This document shows, one piece after another, positions 24,638 through 33,797 of a DNA stretch of 64,000 nt. The DNA comes from Pseudomonadota bacterium. GTDB lineage: Bacteria; Pseudomonadota; Gammaproteobacteria; Burkholderiales; Burkholderiaceae_B. The stretch spans positions 94,075-158,074 of the forward strand of contig JAFAEO010000048.1 in the NCBI GenBank assembly GCA_023423975.1, given 5' to 3'. Position numbers and translations under genes: made by a program. The notes below the pieces were generated by a model. That model saw only the letters and a list, made by a program, of their open reading frames with translations, was not told the DNA's origin and searched no databases. The first letter of the stretch is position 1, and each line of letters starts with the position of its first letter.

Positions 24638-26518
24638 CTACAGTTCAACCTGTATTCCCATTTCAATCACGCGATTGGGAGGTATCTTGTAAAAACGCGT
24701 ACTGCGCGCTGCGTTGCGGGACATGAAGGCAAACAGCCTGCGGCGGTAGCGCTTGATCAATGGCGCACGGTTTGACACCATGATGGTCTGACGCGACATA
24801 AAGTAGGACACCACCATCGGCGACAAATCAATCTGCGGATGCGCAGCGTGAACCTGCTCGAGTACTTCGGGTACATTAGGCTCCTGCTTGAACCCATAGG
24901 TCGCCGTGACCTGCCATGCGTTGGCATCAACCTCGGAAATCACAAACCGGTCTTCCTGCGAGATAAAAGGCACATCGGCGCTTTTCACCGACAAAAAGAC
25001 CAATTGCTCGTGCAACACCTTGTTGTGCTTCAGGTTATGCAACAGGGCTGACGGCACACGCTGCGGATTCGAATGCATGAATACCGCGGTGCCAGGAACG
25101 CGGGGTACGGTATCGTGCAAGAGCATATTCAGAAACGGCTTGAGCTGCTGCGCCTCGTCAATATCAATCCGGTCCAGGCGTTCCCGTCCCTTGCGCCAGG
25201 TCATCATCAAAGTAAACAGGGCCAACGCAATGAGCAATGGCAGCCAGCCGCCCTCTTCGATCTTGATGGCATTGGCCGAAAACAGCAGCACATCAATAAT
25301 GAGAAAAATGCACAGCAGCACGTAAATGATGGTTCGGCGAAACCCCTTGTACATTCCGGGCATCACACTGAAAGCCAAAATCGACGTAATCAACATTGTG
25401 CCTGTCACGGCAAAGCCGTAGGCATGGGCAAGTTTTTCAGAACTCTGGAACACCAGCACAAGAACGACCACGGCAACAAAGAGCAGCCCATTGACACGTG
25501 GCATGTAAATCTGGCCTTCTTCCTCGCTTGATGTATGCAGGATTTCCATGCGGGGCCACAAACCGATCTGCACGGCCTGCCGCGTAACCGAAAACGCCCC
25601 CGAAATGACTGCCTGAGAGGCAATGATGGTTGCCATGGTCGCCAGAATGACCATGGGGATTTGTCCCCAGACCGGCACGGACATGAAAAACGGATTTTTC
25701 GCTGCGGCCGGGTTCTGGATCACCATGGCACCCTGACCGAAGTAACAAAGCAGCAAGGCGGGCAATACAAACCAGAACCATGCCCGACTGATGGCCGGCC
25801 GTCCGAAATGGCCCATATCAGCATACAGCGCTTCAGCACCGGTCAATGCAAGCACAACATACCCAAGCAACAGAAAGCTGTGCACCGGGTCATTCATGAT
25901 AAAGCGCCAGGCATAAATAGGTTCGAGCGCCAGCAACACTACCGGATTGTCGAAAATATTCCAGATACCCAGCAATCCCAGCGCAAGAAACCAGACAAAC
26001 ATGATCGGCCCGAACAGACGACCGACCAGACCAGTACCATGAGACTGGATCATGAACAGGCCGATCATGATAATGACCGACAGCGGCAGAATCCAGTGGT
26101 CGAACCGATCCGAGACGACACTGATGCCCTCCAGCGCCGACAGCACCGAAATGGCCGGCGTGATAACACTATCACCGTAGAACAGGCAAGCACCAAATAT
26201 GCCGAGCACCAGCAGGATAGGCCGGTACCGGGGCTTGATGTTGCGGATCGCCAGCTCCATGAGTGCCAATACCCCGCCCTCGCCTTTATTATCTGCGCGC
26301 AGCACAAGAATCACATACTTGACCGAGACCACGATCATAACAAGCCAGAACAGAATGGACAGGATCCCCAGCACTGAATCCTGACCCACACCAACGCCCG
26401 CACCGTTCAGGCTGGCCTGGATGGTGTACAGCGGGCTGGTACCGATATCTCCATAAACCACACCCAGGGCGCCTAGCAGCATGCCGGCGCCAGGAGATTT
26501 CTTTGAATCCTGTTGCAT
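24638..26518 (-). CDS. kup: Kup, low-affinity potassium uptake protein
   Basis: A 626-residue K+/H+ symporter of the KUP/HAK family. GVVYGDIGTSPLYT at about 19-32, with the conserved Gly-Asp-Ile-Gly-Thr-Ser, begins the first of 12 predicted membrane segments; ALTGAEALYADMGHFGR near 220-236 is another family signature. The C-terminal 180 residues form the usual cytosolic domain (VPRVPGTAVFMHS). Its ATG shares a base with the stop of the upstream histidine kinase gene (TAATG at 26516-26520), so it is translationally coupled to a two-component system, which is unusual for kup. Confidence 0.96.
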   Translation of the reverse strand: MQQDSKKSPGAGMLLGALGVVYGDIGTSPLYTIQASLNGAGVGVGQDSVLGILSILFWLVMIVVSVKYVILVLRADNKGEGGVLALMELAIRNIKPRYRPILLVLGIFGACLFYGDSVITPAISVLSALEGISVVSDRFDHWILPLSVIIMIGLFMIQSHGTGLVGRLFGPIMFVWFLALGLLGIWNIFDNPVVLLALEPIYAWRFIMNDPVHSFLLLGYVVLALTGAEALYADMGHFGRPAISRAWFWFVLPALLLCYFGQGAMVIQNPAAAKNPFFMSVPVWGQIPMVILATMATIIASQAVISGAFSVTRQAVQIGLWPRMEILHTSSEEEGQIYMPRVNGLLFVAVVVLVLVFQSSEKLAHAYGFAVTGTMLITSILAFSVMPGMYKGFRRTIIYVLLCIFLIIDVLLFSANAIKIEEGGWLPLLIALALFTLMMTWRKGRERLDRIDIDEAQQLKPFLNMLLHDTVPRVPGTAVFMHSNPQRVPSALLHNLKHNKVLHEQLVFLSVKSADVPFISQEDRFVISEVDANAWQVTATYGFKQEPNVPEVLEQVHAAHPQIDLSPMVVSYFMSRQTIMVSNRAPLIKRYRRRLFAFMSRNAARSTRFYKIPPNRVIEMGIQVEL

Positions 26519-27624
26519 TATTTATCAACCTTTGAACGGGTAAGCCGGGTACCAATACGCGGTCCGGGGAAAATCACAGTAATCTGCGTACCCTGGATTT
26601 GCGGCCGACTCAGCAGACTCCACCAAGCGCCGTGGGCACGGGTAATTTCACGCACGATAGTCAGACCCAGACCAGTTCCTGCGGCATCAGCCTTGGGGGA
26701 TCGGTAAAAAGCATCGAAAATCTGCGCCGCATCTTCGGGATCAATGCCGCAACCGTCATCACGAATGGTGAGCGAGGGCGGGTTGGATCCTACAGTCAGC
26801 GTAATATTACTTGCCCCCTGGGCGTACTTGAGTGCATTGTCGAGCAGATTGCCCAGCAACTCTTCCAGCAGCAGGACATCACCATCTATCCACACAGCCG
26901 TGTCGGGTGCATCCAGAAAAAGGTCTACCCCATGCTGCCGCGTTTTGGGCACCCATTCCAGACCGGCATTTTGCACCCATTCGCATAAATTGATTTTTGT
27001 AAAAACATCCTGCGGGCGAATGCCCGGATCGGCCCTGGCCAGCACTAACAACTGCTGCCCCAGGTGGATAAGACGATTGCTGATGGTTTTAATTCTCTCG
27101 GCACGCTCTCTAACATCATCAGGCAGTGTGCGCGCCAGCATCAGTTCCGATTCCAGTCGCAGACCGGCCAACGGGGTACGAAACTGATGCGCCGCATGAC
27201 CGATAAAGCGACGCTGGGCCACCAGAGATTCATCCAGCTTGCGCAACAAGTCGTTCAGGCGATCCAGCAAAGGCAGCAGCTCGGTAGGCACGTTATGCAA
27301 TTCAATGGGCTGCAGGTCCTCTTCGGAGCGCTGGGAAATTTCTCCGGCAAGCATATTGACCGAACGCAGCCCCGAGCGCACCCCATAAAAGACCAGCCAT
27401 GCGAATAGGGCAACCAGCAGCAACTGCCCAATGATAATAACAATGAAAATATCCTTGACTACCCAGTCAAGTGCATCCTGCATGATCAACAGGGTTGCAC
27501 TGAAATCAAGAATAATTAGGACCAGCAGCGCCGGGATCAGTCTGATGATAAGATGACGAAACAGAGACCCTTTCTGAAGAAAAGAACTGCTGCGTCGGGC
27601 ACCGCCATATTTGGGATTGGTCAT
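26518..27624 (-). CDS. Sensor histidine kinase with minimal periplasmic loop, coupled to kup
   Basis: A 368-residue membrane kinase. Two transmembrane helices lie at about 24-48 and 59-80, separated by only about ten residues, so there is no room for a periplasmic sensor domain; it probably senses within or at the membrane, or through another protein. A HAMP-like segment follows, then the dimerisation H-box FIGHAAHQFRTPLAGL with H146, N-box ELLGNLLDNALKYA, G1 DDGCGID and G2 GTGLGL. The H-box resembles the TctE/QseC group. The response regulator gene is 66 bp upstream and kup overlaps downstream, giving a regulator-sensor-transporter operon. The signal is unknown; potassium or turgor is a guess from context. 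Confidence 0.93.
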   Translation of the reverse strand: MTNPKYGGARRSSSFLQKGSLFRHLIIRLIPALLVLIILDFSATLLIMQDALDWVVKDIFIVIIIGQLLLVALFAWLVFYGVRSGLRSVNMLAGEISQRSEEDLQPIELHNVPTELLPLLDRLNDLLRKLDESLVAQRRFIGHAAHQFRTPLAGLRLESELMLARTLPDDVRERAERIKTISNRLIHLGQQLLVLARADPGIRPQDVFTKINLCEWVQNAGLEWVPKTRQHGVDLFLDAPDTAVWIDGDVLLLEELLGNLLDNALKYAQGASNITLTVGSNPPSLTIRDDGCGIDPEDAAQIFDAFYRSPKADAAGTGLGLTIVREITRAHGAWWSLLSRPQIQGTQITVIFPGPRIGTRLTRSKVDK

Positions 27625-27690
27625 GGAATAAGAGAAAAGGAAGTCCTGCCGCAGATTCTAGAGCATCGCCCGGGCAGGTTCAATGTTTTC

Positions 27691-28377
27691 TCAGACCGTG
27701 GGGGCAGCCGCATCATCGATTTCAAGAAGATAACCAAATCCGCGTACGGTCTGGATCGACGTGCCGGTGCCTTCCAGGCGCTTACGCAGGCGGTATACAT
27801 AGACTTCAACCGCATTTTCGCTGAAGTCGGCATCCCAGGCTGAAAGCGAATTGACAATCTGTCGCTTGGTTACCACTCTACCGGGGCGGGCCATCAGCAT
27901 TTCGAGCACCGACAACTCACGCACCGAAAGATTCAGCCGCTCGCCATGGGCGCGCACCTCGCGGCCGACTGTATCAAACTGCAGCGGCCCCACTTCTATG
28001 ACCGGACTGGACTGGCCGGACTGGCGCCGCGCAAAGGTACGCACCCGGGCGGCCAGCTCGGACAGCTCAAATGGCTTGGTCACGTAATCATCGGCGCCCG
28101 CATCAAGCCCGGCAACCCGGTCTTCAACATCATCGCGAGCGGTCAGAATCAGCGTTGGCTCCTGATGGCCTTGCGCCCTCAATTGCTTGAGTACCTCCAG
28201 CCCGTTCATATCCGGCAAATTCAAGTCCAGGATAAGCAACTGGTACACCTGGCCTGACACTGCGCCAAAGACCTGGCTGCCGTTGGAGACCCAATCGACG
28301 GCGTATCCCTGTTCGCGCAGAAACTCTTGCAGGGCCGAACCCAGAATATTGTCATCTTCAATTACTAAAATTCGCAT
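27691..28377 (-). CDS. OmpR/PhoB-family response regulator (TctD/QseB-like)
   Basis: A 228-residue regulator. Receiver domain (1-118) with acidic pocket E7, D8 and D9, phosphorylation site D51 (LILDLNLPDMNG), T78 region (LILTARDD) and K100 (VTKPFE). Winged-helix DNA-binding domain (about 127-222) with LSVRELSVLEMLMARPGRVVTKRQI-type start and VEVYVYRLRKRLE recognition helix, ending RGFGYLLE. First gene of the operon with the histidine kinase and kup. A perfect 8-bp inverted repeat 36 bp upstream (28413-28439) could be its own operator. Confidence 0.95.
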   Translation of the reverse strand: MRILVIEDDNILGSALQEFLREQGYAVDWVSNGSQVFGAVSGQVYQLLILDLNLPDMNGLEVLKQLRAQGHQEPTLILTARDDVEDRVAGLDAGADDYVTKPFELSELAARVRTFARRQSGQSSPVIEVGPLQFDTVGREVRAHGERLNLSVRELSVLEMLMARPGRVVTKRQIVNSLSAWDADFSENAVEVYVYRLRKRLEGTGTSIQTVRGFGYLLEIDDAAAPTV

Positions 28378-28412
28378 ATTGATTCTGCCTATGTTTAACG
28401 GTCCGCTCTACC

Positions 28413-28439
28413 AATTGTTAACAGTTTGCCCTAACAATT
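28413..28439. promoter_or_regulatory. Operator-like inverted repeat upstream of the response regulator
   Basis: AATTGTTA (28413-28420) and TAACAATT (28432-28439) form a perfect 8-bp inverted repeat with an 11-bp spacer. The same segment can be read as two TAACA half-sites 13 bp apart. It lies 36 bp before the regulator start codon, where an autoregulatory or repressor site would be expected. Confidence 0.5.
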
Positions 28440-28667
28440 TTCTGACAAAAAGCTGAAATTTCAATCACTTAAATTGAGACCAGACCATTATTCTACCCAA
28501 TTTCTCCTGGCTGCTTTTAATTTTTTTGTGCACCTGCGCAAGTGAGCGGTCGATGACCCGGTGCCCAAGACGCCTGGTAAGACCCTTGCCGCCTGCAAAC
28601 AGAGACGCAATGCTGCCTGCGCACCAGGCAGTAGCAAGTTCAGTGCCATCTCGCCCGATACGGTCGT

Positions 28668-31600
28668 TCAGGTGCTGTGCAGCAATTGCGTATCCACAAT
28701 CCCTGGCGCCTGCACACGGATCCGGCTGCCCGACACATGTGGAATCACATCCACCCGCAAGGACATCTGTTCTTTAAGCTCACTAACGTGGGAGATAATG
28801 CCAATGGTTCTGCCTCCTGCCTGCAGATCGATGAGCGTTCGTATGGCCAGCTCCAGCGACTCGGCATCCAGGCTACCGAAACCCTCGTCAATGAACAGGG
28901 TATCAAGGCGAATACCGCCGGCATAGGCCTGCACGACATCAGACAAGCCCAGGGCCAGAGCCAGGGCCGCCATGAAAGACTCACCGCCAGACAGCGTTGC
29001 AACGGCGCGCTGCTGCCCGGTGTACTCATCCATGACATCCAGATCCAGACCCGAGGCGCCCCGGCCGGCCTGTTCACGGCGAATAAGCTGATAGCGCCCG
29101 CGACTCATTTTACGAAGACGCAGCGATGCGCCGATCAGCACATCATCCAGCAGTACGCTCAGCACAAAACGCTGCAGGCTGACTTTGCTACCCTGGCGTC
29201 CCGAAGCAACATCGCTGAGTGTGCCGTACACCGCATATTCTTCATCCAGCGCCGCACTGCTTGTTCTGATTTTTACGAGCCGCTCCTGCAACGTGGTGAG
29301 AGCCAACAGGCGATCACGAACCTGCTGCCAGGCCTGTTCAGCTTGCTGTGCAACCGTAGCGGCCTCCTGCTCCTCGCGCGCATATTGCTCAAGATCAGGT
29401 TGAATCAGGCCGTCGAGCGCCTTACCCAGCTCGGCGTACCGCCCGCGAGTCTGATGCAGTGCTTCGTAATAGCCGTCTATCGCGCTTTGCAGTGCCGCGC
29501 ATTGCGCCTCATCCCGTTGCGCGGCCTGCCAATTCGCAGTATCGGCAAACTCGCTACGCTGCAGGGCATCCTCGTACTGCTGCTTCGCTGCTGTATGAAG
29601 TTGGTTATCCTGCGCCAGTTGCGCTTGCAGCGCAGCGATCGTAGACTGTAAACCCAGTATCTGGTCCTGCCGTTGCCGAACTATGTTCTCTGCCTGACGC
29701 CATGCCTGGGTCAGATCTTCAATCTGCTGCGTTAACCTGTCGATTTGCACACGCAACTGGGCTTCAGAACGAGCGTGCTCTGGCAGTTCCTGCTCGAGCA
29801 TGCTCAACGTCGCCTGCTGGCTGCCCTGTGTCACGCTCAACGTCTGAAGACGGCTGCGAAGCCCTGTCAGGGTCTGTTCCAGCGTCTGCTGATCCTGTTC
29901 CAGCGTTGCCAGCAAGCGCATGCCTTCATCCAGCTTTTGGCGCGCGTTCTGGCTTGCCTGCAGTTGCAATTCCTGTTCCTTGAATTTGCGTTGCAATTGC
30001 GCCAAGTCCGAGTGCGCATCCTGTCCCAGCGCTTGCCAACGCCGATCCAGTTCAATCTGCTCTGCCTCGCATTGACGGACCAGTTGCGTCATCCGGGCCT
30101 CGTGGGTAGCCAGGCATTGCCCTGCTGCCTGTACCTGCTGGCGGGCCTGGCGCAGCGTCTGATCGCTGATTTCGTGCCCATCGGAAGGCGCCGGCGCTGG
30201 GTGAGACACACTGCCACATACCGGGCATGGCAGCCCTTGCTGGAGGCGGGCGGCCAGCCGACTGGCTTGACTCTGGTGCCAGGCCAGCTCCAGACGGTCC
30301 TGTTCGCGCTGGGCCGACAGCAAGGCCTTCTGCAGGCGGCCTTGCTCGTTTGCCGCTGCCGCCTGTTCATCACGCAGTGCCTTCAAGCGCCCGGCCAGCG
30401 CGTCACAAGCCAGCCGCTCGCTCAGGCAAGCCTTGTTGTGCGCCACCACAACGCTCTGCTCTGGCAACGCCGCCACCATCGCTTGCAATGCCTTGTGCTC
30501 TTGCTTCATGCCAGCCATACGTTCAAGTCCGGCTTGCTGTTGTGCAGTCCGAGACTCCAGCACAAGGCGCGCCTGGGCCAGATCTGCATTCAGCGTAACC
30601 AGCCGCTGCTGCTGGCGATGCCACTCCTGCGTCTTGGGAAAAAGCGCCTGCAAGCGGCTGCGTTCAATATTGAGCGCAGCGGTCTGCTCATAGGCAATGG
30701 CATGGGTTGTCTGGTCCGCTTTCTCTTGTGCCAGTTGCTGCGTGAGCGCCTCAAGCCGCAACTGGCCATCTGCCAGGCGCGCCTGAGTCTGCGCCAGGCG
30801 TTGGCTGATTTGCTCTGCGCCATCATGCCATTGCCGCAACTGAGCCGCGGCACGGGCCTGGCGTAATGCGCCTTCCTGACCGGAGACAGCCGCCTGGCGC
30901 TGCTCCAGTTGCGCCAGCTGCGCGGCCAGCGCATCGCGTTGTTCAAACTGTGTGCGTATCCGCCGGGCCTCGTCAATCTTGCGCTGGGCGCGCATATGCA
31001 GATCAGCCGTGTCGGTACGACGTGCTCTTGCCAACGCTTCGGATGAAACCAGTTCGGCAATATCGGCGACAAGCAGCTTTTCCTCTGCAATATCGGCTTG
31101 TTCGAGCAAACCGGCAATCTGCAGCTCGTTGGCTTCGCGACGCGTGCGAATATCTTTGGCCCGTTCCTGCAACTGCAATTCAATCTGCCGGAAAACGTCG
31201 GTCTGGAACAGCTGCGCAAACAGGGCTTCGCGCTTGAGCGAGGTTTCCAGCAGCAGTTCGCGAAACTTGCCCTGCGGCAATACCATCACCTTACGAAACT
31301 GCTCAGCTTTCAATCCTGTGAGGCTTTCTACATAATCGGTAATCTGCCCGGCCTTTTTTGCAACAAGCACTTTGGGGGTGGCGTCAGTCAGGTCAAGCAT
31401 GGTGCCTTCGGTAGCGATCTCCCTCAGACCGCTGCCACGGGTCTTGGGAACCCGCTGCGCGGGCTGACGCTGGATTTCGTATACCCTGCCCCCAAGCCGG
31501 AAGCCGAACACCACGCGCGCCACCGTCGCCGGATCGGCCAGGTCCGAGCGCAGCGAACGCGGATCTTTCTCACCACCTGTGGTTTCGCCGTACAGGGCAA

Positions 31601-31748
31601 AACAGATGGCATCGAGCAAGGTGCTTTTGCCAGCCCCGGTTGGTCCGTTGATCAGAAACAGCGGATTAGCCCCCAGTTGCGAGAAATCGAGCTTCTGCTC
31701 GCCGGCAAATGGCCCGAAGGCCTGCAGATGCAAATATAAGGGAACCAT
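28668..31748 (-). CDS. sbcC: SbcC, nuclease complex ATPase subunit
   Basis: A 1026-residue SMC-like ATPase. Walker A GPTGAGKST at 35-43, long coiled coils (about 180-480 and 540-850) split by a zinc hook CPVC near residues 506-509, and the C-terminal half with LSGGESFMAALALALGLSD and the Walker B LFIDEGFGSLD. With SbcD it cuts hairpins and DNA ends. The sbcD stop directly abuts its ATG (31748/31749) with no gap, so the two are coupled. Long open frames on the opposite strand are shadows of the coiled-coil codon pattern. Confidence 0.96.
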   Translation of the reverse strand: MVPLYLHLQAFGPFAGEQKLDFSQLGANPLFLINGPTGAGKSTLLDAICFALYGETTGGEKDPRSLRSDLADPATVARVVFGFRLGGRVYEIQRQPAQRVPKTRGSGLREIATEGTMLDLTDATPKVLVAKKAGQITDYVESLTGLKAEQFRKVMVLPQGKFRELLLETSLKREALFAQLFQTDVFRQIELQLQERAKDIRTRREANELQIAGLLEQADIAEEKLLVADIAELVSSEALARARRTDTADLHMRAQRKIDEARRIRTQFEQRDALAAQLAQLEQRQAAVSGQEGALRQARAAAQLRQWHDGAEQISQRLAQTQARLADGQLRLEALTQQLAQEKADQTTHAIAYEQTAALNIERSRLQALFPKTQEWHRQQQRLVTLNADLAQARLVLESRTAQQQAGLERMAGMKQEHKALQAMVAALPEQSVVVAHNKACLSERLACDALAGRLKALRDEQAAAANEQGRLQKALLSAQREQDRLELAWHQSQASRLAARLQQGLPCPVCGSVSHPAPAPSDGHEISDQTLRQARQQVQAAGQCLATHEARMTQLVRQCEAEQIELDRRWQALGQDAHSDLAQLQRKFKEQELQLQASQNARQKLDEGMRLLATLEQDQQTLEQTLTGLRSRLQTLSVTQGSQQATLSMLEQELPEHARSEAQLRVQIDRLTQQIEDLTQAWRQAENIVRQRQDQILGLQSTIAALQAQLAQDNQLHTAAKQQYEDALQRSEFADTANWQAAQRDEAQCAALQSAIDGYYEALHQTRGRYAELGKALDGLIQPDLEQYAREEQEAATVAQQAEQAWQQVRDRLLALTTLQERLVKIRTSSAALDEEYAVYGTLSDVASGRQGSKVSLQRFVLSVLLDDVLIGASLRLRKMSRGRYQLIRREQAGRGASGLDLDVMDEYTGQQRAVATLSGGESFMAALALALGLSDVVQAYAGGIRLDTLFIDEGFGSLDAESLELAIRTLIDLQAGGRTIGIISHVSELKEQMSLRVDVIPHVSGSRIRVQAPGIVDTQLLHST

Positions 31749-32885
31749 TTATACTTCCCTTTTCAATACGTTATCGACCACATCCTGCATGGCTGCGCTT
31801 TGCGCCTGTGTCATGGGCTGTCCACTGACCTGTTCAAAAAAATCACTGAAGAGGGAAAACTCATCGCGACGTAACTTGGCGGCTGACATCAGCGGCTGCG
31901 TCTCGTCCTGGTATAGCTGGGGTTTTTCCATTTGCAGCAAATTCGGATAGACCGCCCGCAGTTTTCCCATGGGATCAAGAATCGCGTGATCATCAGTGAG
32001 CCTGGCAAGCAAATAATCATCGCAATGCGCGTCGGTCTGTGCTGCGCGAACAAGGTCGTCCAGCTTGCCTTCGATACTGCGCACATCATGTAGCGGACGC
32101 AGCGGCAACGCCGTCGCCGCCGCAACGCCATCCTGATTGATGTCAACCAGCAGCACACCTTTATGGTGCTTTTCTTCGGAAAAACTATATTTGAGCGGCG
32201 AGCCGCTGTAACGTATACGCCCCTGTCGAAAGGCCTGAGGCCCGTGAAGGTGTCCCAGCGCCACGTAGGCAAAATCCTCAAACAGTGCCGCAGGAACCTG
32301 GTCGGCACCGCCGACAGCCAGCGGGCGCTCGGATTCGCTTTCCTGGCTGCCGGCCAGAAAGCAGTGGCAGATCAGGACATGAACGCCCTGGACCGGTTTG
32401 TTTTGGGCAATTCGCTCAATCAGATACCGGTGCGCCTGCTCATAGCTGTCAATGGGCTCCTGCGCGTACACCCGCACCTGTATCGGATCGGTATAGGGAA
32501 TGCCATGAAAGTACAACGGCCCCGCTTGCGTCTGGACCACAACCGGCTGCAGCATCTGCTCGTAATCGGCAATGATGTGCACACCCGAGGCGTTCAATGG
32601 GGTCGCGGCAAAGCCCAGTCGGTCCGCGCTGTCGTGATTACCTGGAATAATCACAACTGGAATATTCAGGCCGTGCATGCGGTTCAGAAAATCGTTCAGC
32701 AGTCGAACCGCGCCGGCTGGCGGAACGGCACGATCGTATACGTCGCCGGCAATCACCAGCGCATCTGCCTGATGCTGCTGGGCATAGTCTGCAATTTGCT
32801 GCAGAACATTGGCCTGATCATCCAGCAACGGATGGTTGCATAGTGAACGACCCAGATGCCAGTCGGAGGTATGGATAAATTTCAT
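31749..32885 (-). CDS. sbcD: SbcD, nuclease subunit
   Basis: A 378-residue Mre11-type metallophosphoesterase. Conserved motifs: DWHLGR (9-14), GDVYDR, IPGNHDS and, further on, LGHLHGPQ, which bind two metal ions. I start at the ATG at 32885 because MKFIHTSDWHLGR is the standard N-terminus; the frame remains open to 32987 but that part is non-conserved. Forms the SbcCD exonuclease/hairpin endonuclease with the downstream gene. Its promoter should lie in the 311-bp divergent gap to the small gene at 33197. Confidence 0.96.
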   Translation of the reverse strand: MKFIHTSDWHLGRSLCNHPLLDDQANVLQQIADYAQQHQADALVIAGDVYDRAVPPAGAVRLLNDFLNRMHGLNIPVVIIPGNHDSADRLGFAATPLNASGVHIIADYEQMLQPVVVQTQAGPLYFHGIPYTDPIQVRVYAQEPIDSYEQAHRYLIERIAQNKPVQGVHVLICHCFLAGSQESESERPLAVGGADQVPAALFEDFAYVALGHLHGPQAFRQGRIRYSGSPLKYSFSEEKHHKGVLLVDINQDGVAAATALPLRPLHDVRSIEGKLDDLVRAAQTDAHCDDYLLARLTDDHAILDPMGKLRAVYPNLLQMEKPQLYQDETQPLMSAAKLRRDEFSLFSDFFEQVSGQPMTQAQSAAMQDVVDNVLKREV

Positions 32886-33196
32886 GAAGCACAACAACGC
32901 AAAAAAGAAAAAATGACCAGGACTTGCGGCCTGGCACCACAGTGGATCCGAAGTGGACCCGAATATGTTCAGGTCCAGCGAACCCAACAGGCTCTATCTT
33001 AGCCTGTCAGTAAGCCTTTATCATCCCTGCATTTGTACGCTATTAATTTGGGCGATTACAGCCTGATGGGTTGACAGCCGGATACAGCTTGCAATAATAT
33101 AATTTTATTGCAGCCTTCCAACGAAAGCCTGCATGGGGAATTTAGTCCAACTTGCTGCCCCGACATTCGGTCAAACCAGCTAAACAGGAGCGCTCA
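32886..33196. other. Divergent intergenic region between sbcD and the small-gene cassette
   Basis: About 310 bp with no gene. It contains a strong sigma-70-like promoter for the rightward genes at 33071-33098 and a dyad overlapping its -10 element. The leftward sbcD promoter must be between about 32890 and 33000 but I cannot point to it. Confidence 0.6.
33071..33098 (+). promoter_or_regulatory. Sigma-70-type promoter for the 33197 gene
   Basis: TTGACA (33071-33076), 16-bp spacer, AATAAT (33093-33098; 5 of 6 matches). CAATAA (33092-33097) and TTATTG (33105-33110) form a dyad over the -10 and start region that could be an operator. Confidence 0.6.
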
Positions 33197-33511
33197 ATGA
33201 GTATTTCTGCCCCATCCCCACTATCTTCCGTATCCACTGCCAGCAACGCTGTCAAAATCATTGTGGATAGCAATCAGGCCTCGCATATCGACTCCACCGG
33301 CAACTGCTATGTCAATCCTGACGATTGCGCCGTACAGTACAGCCCGGGCTCCAGTGCCTATATCTTTGATATCGAATTTTTGCAACAGTTGCGCCGGCAT
33401 CTGCGCAAGGCCGGCTGCTTCGAACTGCAAGTAACACCACTGAATCGCGATCTGAAGAACGTTGCCACCTCGCTACTGACCGTCCTGCAAAAGAACGTAA
33501 CACCAGATTAA
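33197..33511 (+). CDS. Hypothetical small protein
   Basis: A 104-residue protein of unknown function. ATG at 33197 has a good ribosome-binding site (AGGAGC, 8 nt upstream); an in-frame start at 33152 lacks one. The first 20 residues are Ser/Ala/Pro-rich and look disordered. The rest looks folded, with KIIVDSNQASHID, an FDIEFLQQLRRHLRKAGCFEL helix-strand segment (key residues F64-L80 region) and two more cysteines in CYVNPDDC. No signal peptide or membrane segment. A strong promoter lies 100 bp upstream, supporting a real and well-expressed gene. I do not recognise the family. Confidence 0.75.
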   Translation: MSISAPSPLSSVSTASNAVKIIVDSNQASHIDSTGNCYVNPDDCAVQYSPGSSAYIFDIEFLQQLRRHLRKAGCFELQVTPLNRDLKNVATSLLTVLQKNVTPD

Positions 33512-33572
33512 TCCAATCCCGGTTAATGTTAGACTGCATATACCTTATTGCACCTATCAGAAGGATTGACCT

Positions 33573-33797
33573 ATGTACAAGTTGAATGAACATGGCCGCG
33601 AATCGCTCAGCACCTTCCTTGATGCTGTCGCCAAAGCCGGCACTGCCCGTGACGCGTTTATGGTCCGCGCCGAGGAAATTGCCAACCAATCGTTCGCAGT
33701 AGATCAGAATGCTGTCATGGATATTCAGGGACCCGATACTCAAAGCGGTGACGCCGAATCGGTACAACTGCTCAAAAGCTGGTTCGACCAGGTCTGA
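33573..33797 (+). CDS. Hypothetical small acidic protein
   Basis: A 74-residue acidic protein of unknown function, 61 bp after the previous small gene and on the same strand, with an AGAAGGA ribosome-binding site 9 nt before the ATG. The N-terminal two thirds look helical (LSTFLDAVAKAGTARDAFMVRAEEIANQSF is amphipathic in pattern, given here as residues 12-41), the end contains VQLLKSWF. No cysteines, no signal, no membrane segment. Probably co-transcribed with the 33197 gene from the promoter at 33071. Confidence 0.65.
   Translation: MYKLNEHGRESLSTFLDAVAKAGTARDAFMVRAEEIANQSFAVDQNAVMDIQGPDTQSGDAESVQLLKSWFDQV

Noticed and set aside
28677..30866. Two long plus-strand open frames opposite sbcC
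   Set aside because: Both mirror the Gln/Ala-rich coiled-coil codons of sbcC and show no ribosome-binding site or protein motif.
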